The notes beneath the pieces were generated by a model, which searched no databases, was not told the origin of the DNA, and saw nothing but the letters and a program-made list of their open reading frames with translations. The position numbers were made by a program, and so were the translations under genes. Shown here piece by piece: positions 33,271 to 42,077 of a stretch of 64,000 bases of DNA (positions within the stretch are counted from its first letter, which is position 1; every line of letters starts with the position of its first letter). The stretch is from Sepiola atlantica (lineage: Eukaryota; Mollusca; Cephalopoda; Sepiida; Sepiolidae), in contig OY744523.1 of assembly GCA_963556195.1 (NCBI GenBank), positions 72,499,288 to 72,563,287 on the forward strand. Direction: 5' to 3'.

Positions 33271-33507
33271 TCAGTGCAGAAAGTTTATGTCAATATGAAA
33301 CGGCACCTATTTTCAAAGGTCGAAGTTAAAATTGGAACAGATACGTTTCTGTATTAGTGATCCCACGAAAATGTCAGCTACAAAGACATACGACATGAGT
33401 GCCTCATTACTTCACGGGAGGTGTACATGGACTGGAAGAATTTTTTTCAAGATATCTGCTGTAAATATTTCGAGAGCAATCCCTGTGTGATTGCAGTTCC
33501 TTGTATA

Positions 33508-33620
33508 AAAAAAAAGGTGCTACGGTACGAAACGGGTCCCAGATTTTTCGTCTGCAAGCAGGAAGTCGCGTCATTAAAAGCACCGCTTTCTTGTCCCCTT
33601 CCCAAAAAAGATCCGGGCAA
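33508..33620 (+). repeat. Inverted partner of 40878-40990
   Basis: 'gtgctacggtacgaaacggg', 'gatttttcgtctgcaagcag', 'gaagtcgcgtcat' and 'aaagcaccgctttcttgtcc' recur in reverse complement at 40878-40990. Nearby 33605-33720 has two copies of 'gggaatgtcgcagaaacggt'-like sequence. Possibly ends of an older element into which the intact LTR element later inserted. Confidence 0.6.
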
Positions 33621-34282
33621 CCGAGAATGTCGCAGAATTGGTATCTTGAAGCCCCCCCCCTTCCCCGAAAAGCCCATATACCGGGAATGTCGCAGAAACG
33701 GTATTTTGACCATCCCCACACCCGCCCCCGAATTTTCCTATACTTTCGTTTTATTTTATTTTTGTATTTTATTGGTTTCTTTAAGTAAATAACAAATAAA
33801 CAAAAGTTAATGAATAAAAAATTTTTTAAATCCTCCCAACTAACTCTACCTGTTGAGGGCAGGGGAACACATTGATTTAGTAACTTATTTTGCAACATGG
33901 CCATATCAACCATGACTAAGATTTGGGGAACCCATAATGAAGCAAAAGCTTTTTTAAGGGACACAAATATCCTTAAAACCGAAAGTCCGCTGTGTTCTGT
34001 ATGCAGCAGACAGATGACAGGTGAGAATGTCCCCCAGACATTTATTTGGAGATGCCCTTCACATATAGGCAAGCACATATCCATAAAAAGTGGGAGCTTT
34101 TTGGAAAGGGTGAAGCTGCCACTTCAGACTTTCATCCAACTTTTGTATTTTTTGGTCGTCTAAGACCCCAGTAATTAAATGCGCTCAGATAACTAATCTA
34201 AACGAGAACACAGCCATATTATCGTACGCATATTTTCGAGACATTTGCTCTAAGCAATTAATGGTACCGTTATCTATCTTGA

Positions 34283-34741
34283 ACCAGCTGTCGTGACGTT
34301 CAACTCGGAATCGTTCGGCTGTCCTACGCAAACGGCCGAGTGTTGACGAGCCGATTGCGATTAGCCAATCAGCGAGCAGCCGATAACTTTGTTACAAAAA
34401 AATATGTCGTATTAACAGTAATTTTGGTAAGTTTTATTTTTTGGGTTTCTTCAAAAAAATTCCTTGTAAATAAAAATACAGTATTCATTTTATAACAGTA
34501 ACCTCGCTATGTTTTTTTCCTGTTGTTTCTTCCAAAAAATTCATGTAAATATGTTTAATTTTCTTTTTTTCTTTAAAAAATTCCTTACCTTAACCCTAAA
34601 ATAAAAAAAACAAGCAAAACATTATCATAGGACGCAGCACCGTATCAAAAATGTCGGCTGCTTGCTGCTTCAGCTCGGCAACTCTCGGCCGTTTGCGTAG
34701 AACAGCCGAACGCTTCCGAGTCGAACGTCACGACAGCTGGT
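34283..34741. mobile_element. MITE-like element with about 60-bp inverted ends
   Basis: Left end 'accagctgtcgtgacgttca' through 'ctacgcaaacggccgag' (34283-34345) is matched in reverse complement by 34679-34741 with few mismatches. The interior is AT-rich and non-coding. A lone end of the same family lies at 44004-44078 (gcgtttgcgtagaacagctg). The outer 'ctggttcaagatagata' also recurs at 35972. No clean target duplication seen. Confidence 0.75.
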
Positions 34742-36210
34742 GTGGAAATTTCTGGACGTTTTTCTAAGTAAGTCAACGGTTACTTCCCTTTGTTGAAAGG
34801 TCAGGGGGGGCCTACGTGCAGGTCGAAGGTCATATGGATATTGCGTAGGTGTTATGCGGTGAAGGCCATGTTGTGTCACGTGATTTCTATTTTTAGCAAT
34901 GATGCAATTTGTCGTGTCTGGATATATCGGCGCGAAATTTAATCAGAACAGATTTGAACGTTGGGCAGGAAAGAACTGCGTACTGTTTCTCCGTCCACGT
35001 GGGGACGTTAAATTTGCAAGAATTTCTACTTGAAGAAATTTAAGAGATATGATATCTCTTGGCTGAATTACTTGTTGTTTATGAAATATTTTCCCCTCGG
35101 TCAAGAATTGTCCTTGGGAAGTTGTTTCAAGCCAGATACTTGAAATAAGGAGAAGAAGTTGAACAAGATAGCTCCGGGAACGAAATTGCCTATGTTGAAG
35201 AGATTGGCTCCCGAGAAGTGAAATACTTTGCTGTCGAGAAGATTCTAATCAGAGATTAAGAATCATTGAGATTGATCGTCTTTGCACACAGATCGATTTG
35301 AGATGATATTCAACTGTGCCAGTTGAATCAGTCACATACGCGCGTGTTCACCATTCAAGACGAACGATGGAAAATAGTGAGTATTGTGTTTATTTGAAAT
35401 GTGTACTGTTCTTGTGCCATACATATTGCATCGGATTTGCTAGAAGAAAATATTGAAGAAAAGGAAGAAGAAAAGAACTTCTGACGGACGTTTGATAAAA
35501 TAAAAAAAGAGTTAATTTTATCGTGGAAATTATGTTGGACTTCGGCACGGTTTGTTAATTTTATTTCTTTTAATTGTAAATTTTGTGAAAAGAAAAAAAG
35601 AGACTTTTGATTGATTTGTAAGAATACGGACTTTATAGTAAGTTCATGTTTTAAAAGGATTTATTCCTTAACTTTGATTGTGTCAATTTTTGTTGTATCT
35701 ACCTTAATGTTCAGAGATACTGATGTTGTATTTTTTTGATTCTTATTTTTTTTGCATGTTATCCAGGAATAATTTATTTATTCCAGCTTTGGAAAAAAAA
35801 GCAGTCCAGGCTATCTTTTTTTTTGTAAATAAAACTATATTTTAACTTTTACGAACATCTTGTATTACTGCTTTCCTTATCTCTTGTTATAATTTTTTTA
35901 TGATAATTGTCCTAGATAACATGACCATCGTTTAGAGTGGTTTTTCGTTAACGACACGAAAATTCCGACACTGGTTCAAGATAGATAAGAGCACCCAATT
36001 AATAGAAACCCCAATGAAATTAGGAGGCAGTGGCGTCATTGTAAAGATCGATGAAACTCATTGCAAAAAGGAAATACCACCAAGGGCGCATGATACCACA
36101 AAGATGGATTTTTGGAGGTATTGACACTGTCTCCAAAATTGGGGTTTTGAGGTATGTGCCTGTAAATTAAGTTTTGAAAACAAAATGAAAAAAAAAATTC
36201 TTAAAAAGTA
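34742..36210. other. Spacer with a possible 5' exon
   Basis: 34880-35369 is less AT-rich than its surroundings and ends 'acgatggaaaatagtgagta', where an ATG codon is followed 10 nt later by a good splice donor (GTGAGT at about 35376). This would fit a first exon of a host gene, but no continuation is seen. The remaining sequence is AT-rich without recognisable features. Low confidence. Confidence 0.25.
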
Positions 36211-36211
36211 A

Positions 36212-36400
36212 GAAATCACATTTCGTTGCTCAAAAACATTGTTTATTCTTTTAATATATTACTTGTTTCTAAATTACTTATTCTCACAAGGAAAAAAAAT
36301 CACATTCCGTCATTCAAAAACATTTAATATATTACTTATTTATTATAATTCTCAGAAGACGGTAAAAATAACATTCCACGTTGCTCAAAATATATCCCTT
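36212..36400. repeat. Short tandem repeat at the LTR-element insertion site
   Basis: Three imperfect units starting 'aaatcacattt/ccgt(tg)ctcaaaaacat' at about 36210, 36297 and 36368, each with 'taatatattactt'-like sequence. Similar 'aataaattacttgtttcatg' follows the right LTR. The element appears to have inserted into this array. Confidence 0.6.
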
Positions 36401-36401
36401 G

Positions 36402-36744
36402 TGTGGTGTAAATGAGGAAAAAGAAGAGAAAACAAGAACGACCGACCGCGTTTTTGCGTGGCTTACCTCGTGTGAAGAAGAAGGAAACAAGAATGGCCGA
36501 CTTGTTTCTTTAAATGCCTACAGGGTGACTACGAGGTATGCAAATGAGATGCTCCTGATTGGAAATGAAAGAGATAAAAGAGGAGTGATTGGGGGAGGAG
36601 GCAGTGGGAAGTTAGATTGCGAACAGAGAAGTTTGATCATAGGAGAAAAGTCGGATCCGTAGAAAGTGAAGAAAAACGTTGCAGAAATTCGTTTCGGAGT
36701 GGATAGAAAGTGGAAGTACGGCCAGCAGCGTCGCGTATATCTCA
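36402..36744 (+). repeat. 5' LTR
   Basis: Begins 'tgtggtgtaaatgagg' and ends 'cgcgtatatctca'. Identical to 40421-40763 as far as I can read. No obvious TATA box; 'ggtatgcaaatgagatgctc' (octamer-like ATGCAAAT) lies at about 36535. An in-frame extension of gag runs through the LTR end but the ATG at 36774 is the better start. Confidence 0.95.
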
Positions 36745-36756
36745 AGCTATTTCGGC
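36745..36756 (+). promoter_or_regulatory. Putative primer-binding site complementary to tRNA-Phe 5' end
   Basis: The 12 nt abutting the LTR, 'agctatttcggc', lack the usual TGG start complementary to a tRNA 3' CCA. Their reverse complement GCCGAAATAGCT equals nucleotides 1-12 of animal tRNA-Phe as I recall it. The degenerate relative on the minus strand has 'agctatt' 3 nt inside its 5' LTR edge. It is inferred to be a primer site for a tRNA 5' fragment. A chance match cannot be excluded without alignment of more copies. Confidence 0.45.
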
Positions 36757-36773
36757 ACATCGAGCAAATTACC

Positions 36774-37505
36774 ATGGCTGAGTGGAGACTGAGCACTCAC
36801 ATGCTGAGACCCTTTACTGGGGAGGGTGACCTGATTAAGTGGCTGGAGAAATTAAAGATGGTGGCGAAGCTGCAAAAGATAGAAGATGTGGTCACCCTGT
36901 TGCCGCTATACTTAGAGGGGGAAGCCCTCACGATTTACCAGCAGATGCGAGATGAAGACAAGGAAGACCTTGCCTCAGTGGAGCAAAGGCTGAAATTGGC
37001 CTTCGCTGAGGGCCCATTCGAAGCACTTGGTAAGCTTTCCAGTTTGAGGTGGACCGGCGAGTCGGTTGACGTCTTTGCGGCAGAGATCAGGAGACTGGCA
37101 GGGTTGGCTGGTTACGTGGGGAGGAGCCTTGAGATGACGGTAAAGCTGTACCTAGTTAACGGCTTCCCAGAGGAAATCTCTACGAACATGCAGAGAATCG
37201 CTGGGATCCATACTATGGAAGTGGACGATCTCTTGGTTCACGCCAGAGTCCTAGTGAAAAATGTTAAAAGCCCAATCGTGGCTGCAGCTGTGGGTGGAAA
37301 TATGTGCATGAGGCCTCACTTGAATGAGAGGCAGCCGGCGAGGCGACAGGAGGGGAGACCTGCAATCAAGTGTTTCCGGTGCCAGGGCCCTCATCTGATC
37401 AAGGACTGCAAAGAGCCGAGACCGGGGATCACGTGCTACCGATGTGGACAAGTGGGGCACCTTAGCCGCTATTGTGTTGCTGCACGGCACCAGGGAAACG
37501 AGTGA
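36774..37505 (+). CDS. gag: Gag polyprotein of the LTR element
   Basis: 243 residues from ATG 36774 (accATGg context, 29 nt after the LTR). Gag binds and packages element RNA and forms the particle. The capsid-like part includes FTGEGDLIKWLEKLKMVAKL, LEGEALTIYQQMRDEDKEDL, LSSLRWTGESVDVFAAEIRR and VNGFPEEISTNMQRI. Two C-terminal knuckles follow: CFRCQGPHLIKDC, with three residues between the second Cys and His instead of four, and canonical CYRCGQVGHLSRYC. The TGA at 37503-37505 lies directly after the slippery site GGGAAAC, so about every ribosome that slips -1 makes Gag-Pol. A relative of this Gag is at 23662-23952 on the minus strand. Intact and confident. Confidence 0.93.
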   Translation: MAEWRLSTHMLRPFTGEGDLIKWLEKLKMVAKLQKIEDVVTLLPLYLEGEALTIYQQMRDEDKEDLASVEQRLKLAFAEGPFEALGKLSSLRWTGESVDVFAAEIRRLAGLAGYVGRSLEMTVKLYLVNGFPEEISTNMQRIAGIHTMEVDDLLVHARVLVKNVKSPIVAAAVGGNMCMRPHLNERQPARRQEGRPAIKCFRCQGPHLIKDCKEPRPGITCYRCGQVGHLSRYCVAARHQGNE

Positions 37506-37537
37506 AGGGGAGCTATTGCGCCAGTGGTTACCCCTTC
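37493..37537 (+). promoter_or_regulatory. -1 ribosomal frameshift signal between gag and pol
   Basis: Slippery heptamer G GGA AAC at 37493-37499, correctly phased on the gag frame and one codon before the gag stop. After a 4-nt spacer, gaagggg (37504-37510) can pair perfectly with ccccttc (37531-37537), leaving a 20-nt loop that could join a pseudoknot. The pol frame is exactly -1 relative to gag. GGGAAAC is an established slippery heptamer in retroviruses. Confidence 0.88.
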
Positions 37538-40399
37538 TGTGCGGAGATGGCGCATGATGGAACGTTGCCTCGGTTACCAGTAGTAGTCAATGGGAAGAAA
37601 GCCATAGCCCTTGTCGACACAGGCTGTACTACAACGTTATTAGCGAGGAATGTCGCTAGGTCATGGAGCGGAACCAGAACTATTAGGACCGTGGATGGCA
37701 GGGATGTGAAGTGCCTAGGTGAGACGACAGCGGAAGTAATGGTGCAAGGGGTGTCCATTGGACTGCGAGCCTTAGTGTTGAATCATCTGGTCGGTGGTGT
37801 TGACGTGATTATAGGTATGAGTGCAATTAACCGACTGGGGGGCGCCACGTTACGAGGGAGCCAAGTGACGTTCGGACGTCTCGGCGCAGTGGGGATGGCA
37901 GGAGTGGAAGGTGACAGAACCATCAGAATACCAAAACCGGAGGTTTGCTGCATTGAGGACAAAGATTTCCTGGCAAAGTTTGATGGCGTGAGGTGGACGG
38001 TGGAATGGAAATGGATCTCCGGACCCCCGGAACTACAGAATAAAGTGGGCTGCTACGAAAACACCCTGCGAGGAGAAATAAGAAAAGGATTTGAGGAAGA
38101 AGTGGAGAGGTGGATAAAAGAAGGAATTCTGAAACCGTGGACAGGGGAAGAAAAAGGAGTGTTGCCACTACTGGCGGTTGTTCAGCCTACGAAAAACAAG
38201 ATTAGGCCCGTACTGGACTTCAGAGAATTGAACAGACACGTAGCCTGCCACACTGGAACGGGGATCGACGTATGTGAGGAGGTCATGAGGAAATGGAGAA
38301 GAATGGGACGGGCCACAAAAATTGTCGATCTGAAATCGGCATATCTGCAGATCCATGTAGATGAAAAACTCTGGCAGTACCAGCTGGTCCGGTACAAGGG
38401 GCGAGTGTATTGTCTGACGAGGTTAGGCTTTGGGCTGAGTTCAGCCCCCAAAATTATGACTGCCGTGCTGAAGACAGTGCTGAGCAAAGACCGTTCAGTG
38501 GAGGAGGCCACTAGTTCGTACATTGACGACATTCTGGTGGAGGGGGCAGAGGTGACAGCGGAGAAAGTAAGAAGCCATGTCGAGAAGTATGGGTTAACTG
38601 CAAAACCGGCGGAGGCCCTGGATGGAGGACGGGTGCTGGGGTTGAAACTAAGGCGAGATGGAAAAGAAAGCCTTGTCTTCGAACGAGGGAGTGTAATACC
38701 CGAAGTCGGATCTGAGCTGACGAAGCGAGAACTCTTCTCAGTCTGCGGGAGGCTGGTCGGGCACTATCCTATCGCTGGCTGGCTCAGGATAGCATGTAGT
38801 TTTATTAAACGACTAGCAGGCACTGCTGGCTGGGAGGGCCGTGTAACGAAGGAGGTTATGAACATGCTGCAAGATATCATTGCGAGGGTGAGGAATGAGG
38901 ACCCAGTGAAAGGGGACTGGTATGTCAGCAGCGGAGATGCGGGTGTGATTTGGTGCGATGCCAGTAACCTGGCGTTGGGCGTCGTACTAGAGATGGGAGG
39001 CGTAACTGTGGAGGATGCGGCATGGCTAAGAAAAACCAACGACTTCTCCCATATCAACGTAGCAGAACTAGATGCCGTTATGAAAGGACTCAATCTGGCC
39101 CTGAAGTGGGGATTGAAAATAATTGAAATTAAAACCGATTCGGCAACGGCAGCATCGTGGATTCGGTCGGCAGTAACTGGCGATAAGAGAGTTAAGACCA
39201 AAGGTGCTGCGGAAATGCTGATCAAGCGCAGACTCGGAGCGCTCGCCGATCTAATAGCGGAGTTCCAGTTAAGAGTATCTGTCGTGTTGGTCCCATCAGA
39301 AAAAAACAAGGCGGATTCGATGACACGCGTGAAGAAGGCCTGGCTGCAGGAGGGAAAGGAGGTCTCCTCGGTATGCTATGCAGGGGAAGAAGTCAAGGAG
39401 TCACACGAAATGCACCACTTTGGTCGGGAACGAACGTTATTCCTAGCCAGAGAGGTTTACCCGGAGACCACCGAGGAGGAGGTTAGGGAAGTGGTGGAGA
39501 ACTGTCGAGAGTGCCAATCAATTGACCCTAGACCGTCCAGACACGAAACAGGACAGTTGCACGTTGCGGAGGACTGGAAGCGATTGGCTATTGATGTGAC
39601 GCACTATCGCCACAAATTGTATCTCTCGATGGTCGACTGTGGACCGGGAAGGTTTGCCATCTGGAGAGAAATCAGGGCAGAAGCGGCATGGGCGATCGGA
39701 GGGGTCATCGAGGAGATATTTTTGGAGAGAGGGCCGGTTGAGGAACTCTTGATGGACAATGGGCCCGCTTTCCGATCTGAAGCCTTTAAAGGGGTATGCG
39801 ATAAGTGGGGAGTAAGGCAATTTTTTAGAGCAGCGTATCGGCCGAGTGGCAACGGAATAGTGGAGAGGAATCATCGCACCATTAAAGCCGCTGCGGAAAA
39901 AAGCAACGTATCACCCATAGAGGCGGTGTTTTGGTACAACATCTCGCCAAAAACCAAACAAGACGAGACAACTGTCCCTCATAGGGCCGTTTTCACATAT
40001 AAGTGGCGGCACCCGTGCAACAAAACAGCAGGAATCGAGAGTGAGGAAGCCACTATCAAAGTAGGTGAAGAGGTGTGGGTGAAACCCCCTAATGCACAGT
40101 GTACCACTCGTTGGAAAAAAGGGGTCGTAACGGGATTGCGGTCGAAGAACAATGTGATGGTGAACGGCGTTCCCCGGCATATCCTAGACCTGCGTCGCAT
40201 GAGACTGCCGGTACGCAGTGAGGGCAGTAAAGAAGAGGAAATCGAGGGCCACCGAGAAGCAAATGATGCGACTCTACCTGACTTAGACCCACGTTGTAGT
40301 GAACCTGAAAATGTTAACCCCCAAGAAGTTGTTCCCCAGAGGCCTCGACGTGAGAGGAGGCGGCCTGCTTGGATGGAGGATTACGAAGTATCCTATTGA
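37493..40399 (+). CDS. pol: Pol polyprotein: protease, RT, RNase H, integrase
   Basis: About 968 residues read after a -1 shift at 37493; the pol frame has no ATG at its left end and opens only from 37466. Protease: ALVDTGCTTTLL (about 37605). RT: IRPVLDFRELNRHV, KIVDLKSAYLQIHV, LTRLGFGLSSAPKIM and SYIDDILV (about 38515). RNase H: WCDASNLALGVVLEM, VAELDAV, IKTDSATAASWI and KADSMTRV, all four acidic residues present. Integrase: an HHCC finger (MHHFGRER...CRECQS), then LAIDVTHYRH, LLMDNGPAFRSEAF and SGNGIVERNHRT giving D, D and E, followed by VWVKPPNAQCTTRWKKG. The catalytic set is complete and no stop occurs. The Gypsy lineage is unassigned; the minus-strand remnant at 22155-24400 is its relative. 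Confidence 0.93.
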   Translation, partial: GKRVKGSYCASGYPFCAEMAHDGTLPRLPVVVNGKKAIALVDTGCTTTLLARNVARSWSGTRTIRTVDGRDVKCLGETTAEVMVQGVSIGLRALVLNHLVGGVDVIIGMSAINRLGGATLRGSQVTFGRLGAVGMAGVEGDRTIRIPKPEVCCIEDKDFLAKFDGVRWTVEWKWISGPPELQNKVGCYENTLRGEIRKGFEEEVERWIKEGILKPWTGEEKGVLPLLAVVQPTKNKIRPVLDFRELNRHVACHTGTGIDVCEEVMRKWRRMGRATKIVDLKSAYLQIHVDEKLWQYQLVRYKGRVYCLTRLGFGLSSAPKIMTAVLKTVLSKDRSVEEATSSYIDDILVEGAEVTAEKVRSHVEKYGLTAKPAEALDGGRVLGLKLRRDGKESLVFERGSVIPEVGSELTKRELFSVCGRLVGHYPIAGWLRIACSFIKRLAGTAGWEGRVTKEVMNMLQDIIARVRNEDPVKGDWYVSSGDAGVIWCDASNLALGVVLEMGGVTVEDAAWLRKTNDFSHINVAELDAVMKGLNLALKWGLKIIEIKTDSATAASWIRSAVTGDKRVKTKGAAEMLIKRRLGALADLIAEFQLRVSVVLVPSEKNKADSMTRVKKAWLQEGKEVSSVCYAGEEVKESHEMHHFGRERTLFLAREVYPETTEEEVREVVENCRECQSIDPRPSRHETGQLHVAEDWKRLAIDVTHYRHKLYLSMVDCGPGRFAIWREIRAEAAWAIGGVIEEIFLERGPVEELLMDNGPAFRSEAFKGVCDKWGVRQFFRAAYRPSGNGIVERNHRTIKAAAEKSNVSPIEAVFWYNISPKTKQDETTVPHRAVFTYKWRHPCNKTAGIESEEATIKVGEEVWVKPPNAQCTTRWKKGVVTGLRSKNNVMVNGVPRHILDLRRMRLPVRSEGSKEEEIEGHREANDATLPDLDPRCSEPENVNPQEVVPQRPRRERRRPAWMEDYEVSY

Positions 40400-40410
40400 T
40401 CTCGAAGATC

Positions 40411-40420
40411 AAGGGGGGCG
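40411..40420 (+). promoter_or_regulatory. Polypurine tract
   Basis: 'aaggggggcg' immediately upstream of the 3' LTR. Family knowledge: this RNase H-resistant purine run primes plus-strand DNA. It lies 11 nt after the pol stop codon. Confidence 0.8.
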
Positions 40421-40763
40421 TGTGGTGTAAATGAGGAAAAAGAAGAGAAAACAAGAACGACCGACCGCGTTTTTGCGTGGCTTACCTCGTGTGAAGAAGA
40501 AGGAAACAAGAATGGCCGACTTGTTTCTTTAAATGCCTACAGGGTGACTACGAGGTATGCAAATGAGATGCTCCTGATTGGAAATGAAAGAGATAAAAGA
40601 GGAGTGATTGGGGGAGGAGGCAGTGGGAAGTTAGATTGCGAACAGAGAAGTTTGATCATAGGAGAAAAGTCGGATCCGTAGAAAGTGAAGAAAAACGTTG
40701 CAGAAATTCGTTTCGGAGTGGATAGAAAGTGGAAGTACGGCCAGCAGCGTCGCGTATATCTCA
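40421..40763 (+). repeat. 3' LTR
   Basis: 343 bp, identical by eye to 36402-36744, ending 'tatatctca' and followed by the CCTTG target duplication (40764-40768) and an A-run. Confidence 0.95.
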
Positions 40764-40768
40764 CCTTG

Positions 40769-41517
40769 TTCCGTAAAAAAAAAAAAAAAAGATTTATTCT
40801 ATTTTGTTTATTTTTTTAATAAATTACTTGTTTCATGAAAAAAAGATTCTTTCGTTGTCGGTATTTTTGAAAAATGTTTTCCGCCCGGTATTTTGGGGGA
40901 AGGGGACAAAAAAGCGGTGCCTTTAATATGACGCGACTTCCTGTTAGCAGACGAAAAATCTGTGTACCCGTTTCGTACCGTAGCACAAAAAAAAAACTGA
41001 CCCCCGCTCAAAAAAAAAAAAATCCCGAACCCTTACTCTAATTCCAACCCTAATTCCAGCACTAACCCTAACCTCCCCCGCTCAAAAAAAATTAAAAAGA
41101 CAAATAAAAACCTAGACACAATAAATAAATTGCTTGTATTAAAAAATAAAATCTAGGAAAAATACAATAAAAATGCTTTAAAAAAAATTTTTTTTTTAAG
41201 TAAACGACTTATAACAACATTATAAGTAGTTTGCTTTAAAAAAAAATTTTTTTTAAAAGTAAGTTAAAAATGTTATTTCATGAAAGTCGTCCGTCTGATT
41301 CGAAAAAAAAAAAAGCTGAAAAAAAAATTGGGGGGGGGGAGTCTTCGGAAATCTTCGGAACGGCATCCTTCTTTCGTCTAGTTCCGTTCGTTTTCGTAGA
41401 ATTCGTTTTACTAACGCCTGTAACTTTTTGGTCGTCTTTCCAATTTATGTAACGCAAGCTATTTTTTTTTTTTTTGTTTACTGTATTTTTTCAACCGTAC
41501 TTTAGTCTGTATTTTTG
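40769..41517. repeat. AT-rich spacer with repeat fragments
   Basis: 40878-40990 is the inverted partner of 33508-33620. 41030-41075 has 'ccctaattccagcactaacc'-type sequence. 41270-41430 is an inverted copy of family R1 (reverse complement 'gacgaaagaaggatgccgtt'). No gene. Confidence 0.6.
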
Positions 41518-41554
41518 GCACTTGTGCAAATGCGCTAGACGAGCCGAAATTTAT

Positions 41555-42048
41555 TTTAGAAGAGTTTAATGGTGTAAGAAGGGTCAGACAACTCTTTTTT
41601 TAAGTACATTTCTAGCTCCTCCGAAAATGGACGTAATCGACGTTATGCCTTGAATAGGAGTTCATTATTTGCGTGTAAATCATAAGTATAATTTTGTCGA
41701 TCCTTCGACAGGTGCGACCATCAATCATGTTGAAAGCATGTGATATGGCAACAAGCCAAGAGGAGGAACACATTAGAATTTGGGACCCACATGCAAATGA
41801 TGGAATCCTATTTATCAGAATCTATGTGGTGGCAGAAATTTTCCGCAACCCACCTACAGAGTCTTTTTGAACACATTTCTGAATTCTATACCGTTTTAAA
41901 AAACAAAAGCAAGTGAAAATAAAAAACAGAAAAATGTTCTATTAATTGAATTTGCATGACTTATTTTTAAAAAATGCATATTTTCCATTTTCGAAGAAAT
42001 TGCGTATTAAAAAAAAAAAAAAGAGTTGTCTGCCCCTTACACTTCTAA
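41555..42048. mobile_element. Nested inverted-repeat insert
   Basis: 'ttagaagagtttaatggtgt' with 'gtcagacaactctttttttaa' at the left is mirrored by 'ttaaaaaaaaa...gagttgtctgccccttacacttctaa' at the right. The insert splits the left arm of the larger element. About 490 bp, non-coding. Confidence 0.6.
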
Positions 42049-42077
42049 AATAAATTGGTAAATTTATAGAAGTGCAC

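Larger units (their letters stand above)
36402..40763 (+). mobile_element. Intact Gypsy-like LTR retrotransposon, recent insertion
   Basis: A 4362-bp element with two 343-bp LTRs that look identical by eye, bounded by TG...CA. It is flanked by a perfect 5-bp duplication CCTTG (36397-36401 and 40764-40768). Gag and pol frames are uninterrupted, with -1 frameshift signals at the junction and a purine tract before the 3' LTR. Pol order protease-RT-RNase H-integrase is that of Ty3/Gypsy. There is no envelope gene. All visible catalytic residues are present, so it could be active or very recently active. Confidence 0.93.

Noticed and set aside
38764..39309. Minus-strand open frames inside pol
   Set aside because: They are shadows of the uninterrupted pol frame, which contains all catalytic motifs.
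41030..41080. Telomere-like repeats (ccctaa-type sequence)
   Set aside because: Only two or three imperfect units, separated and not in array. More likely decay of A/C-rich spacer.
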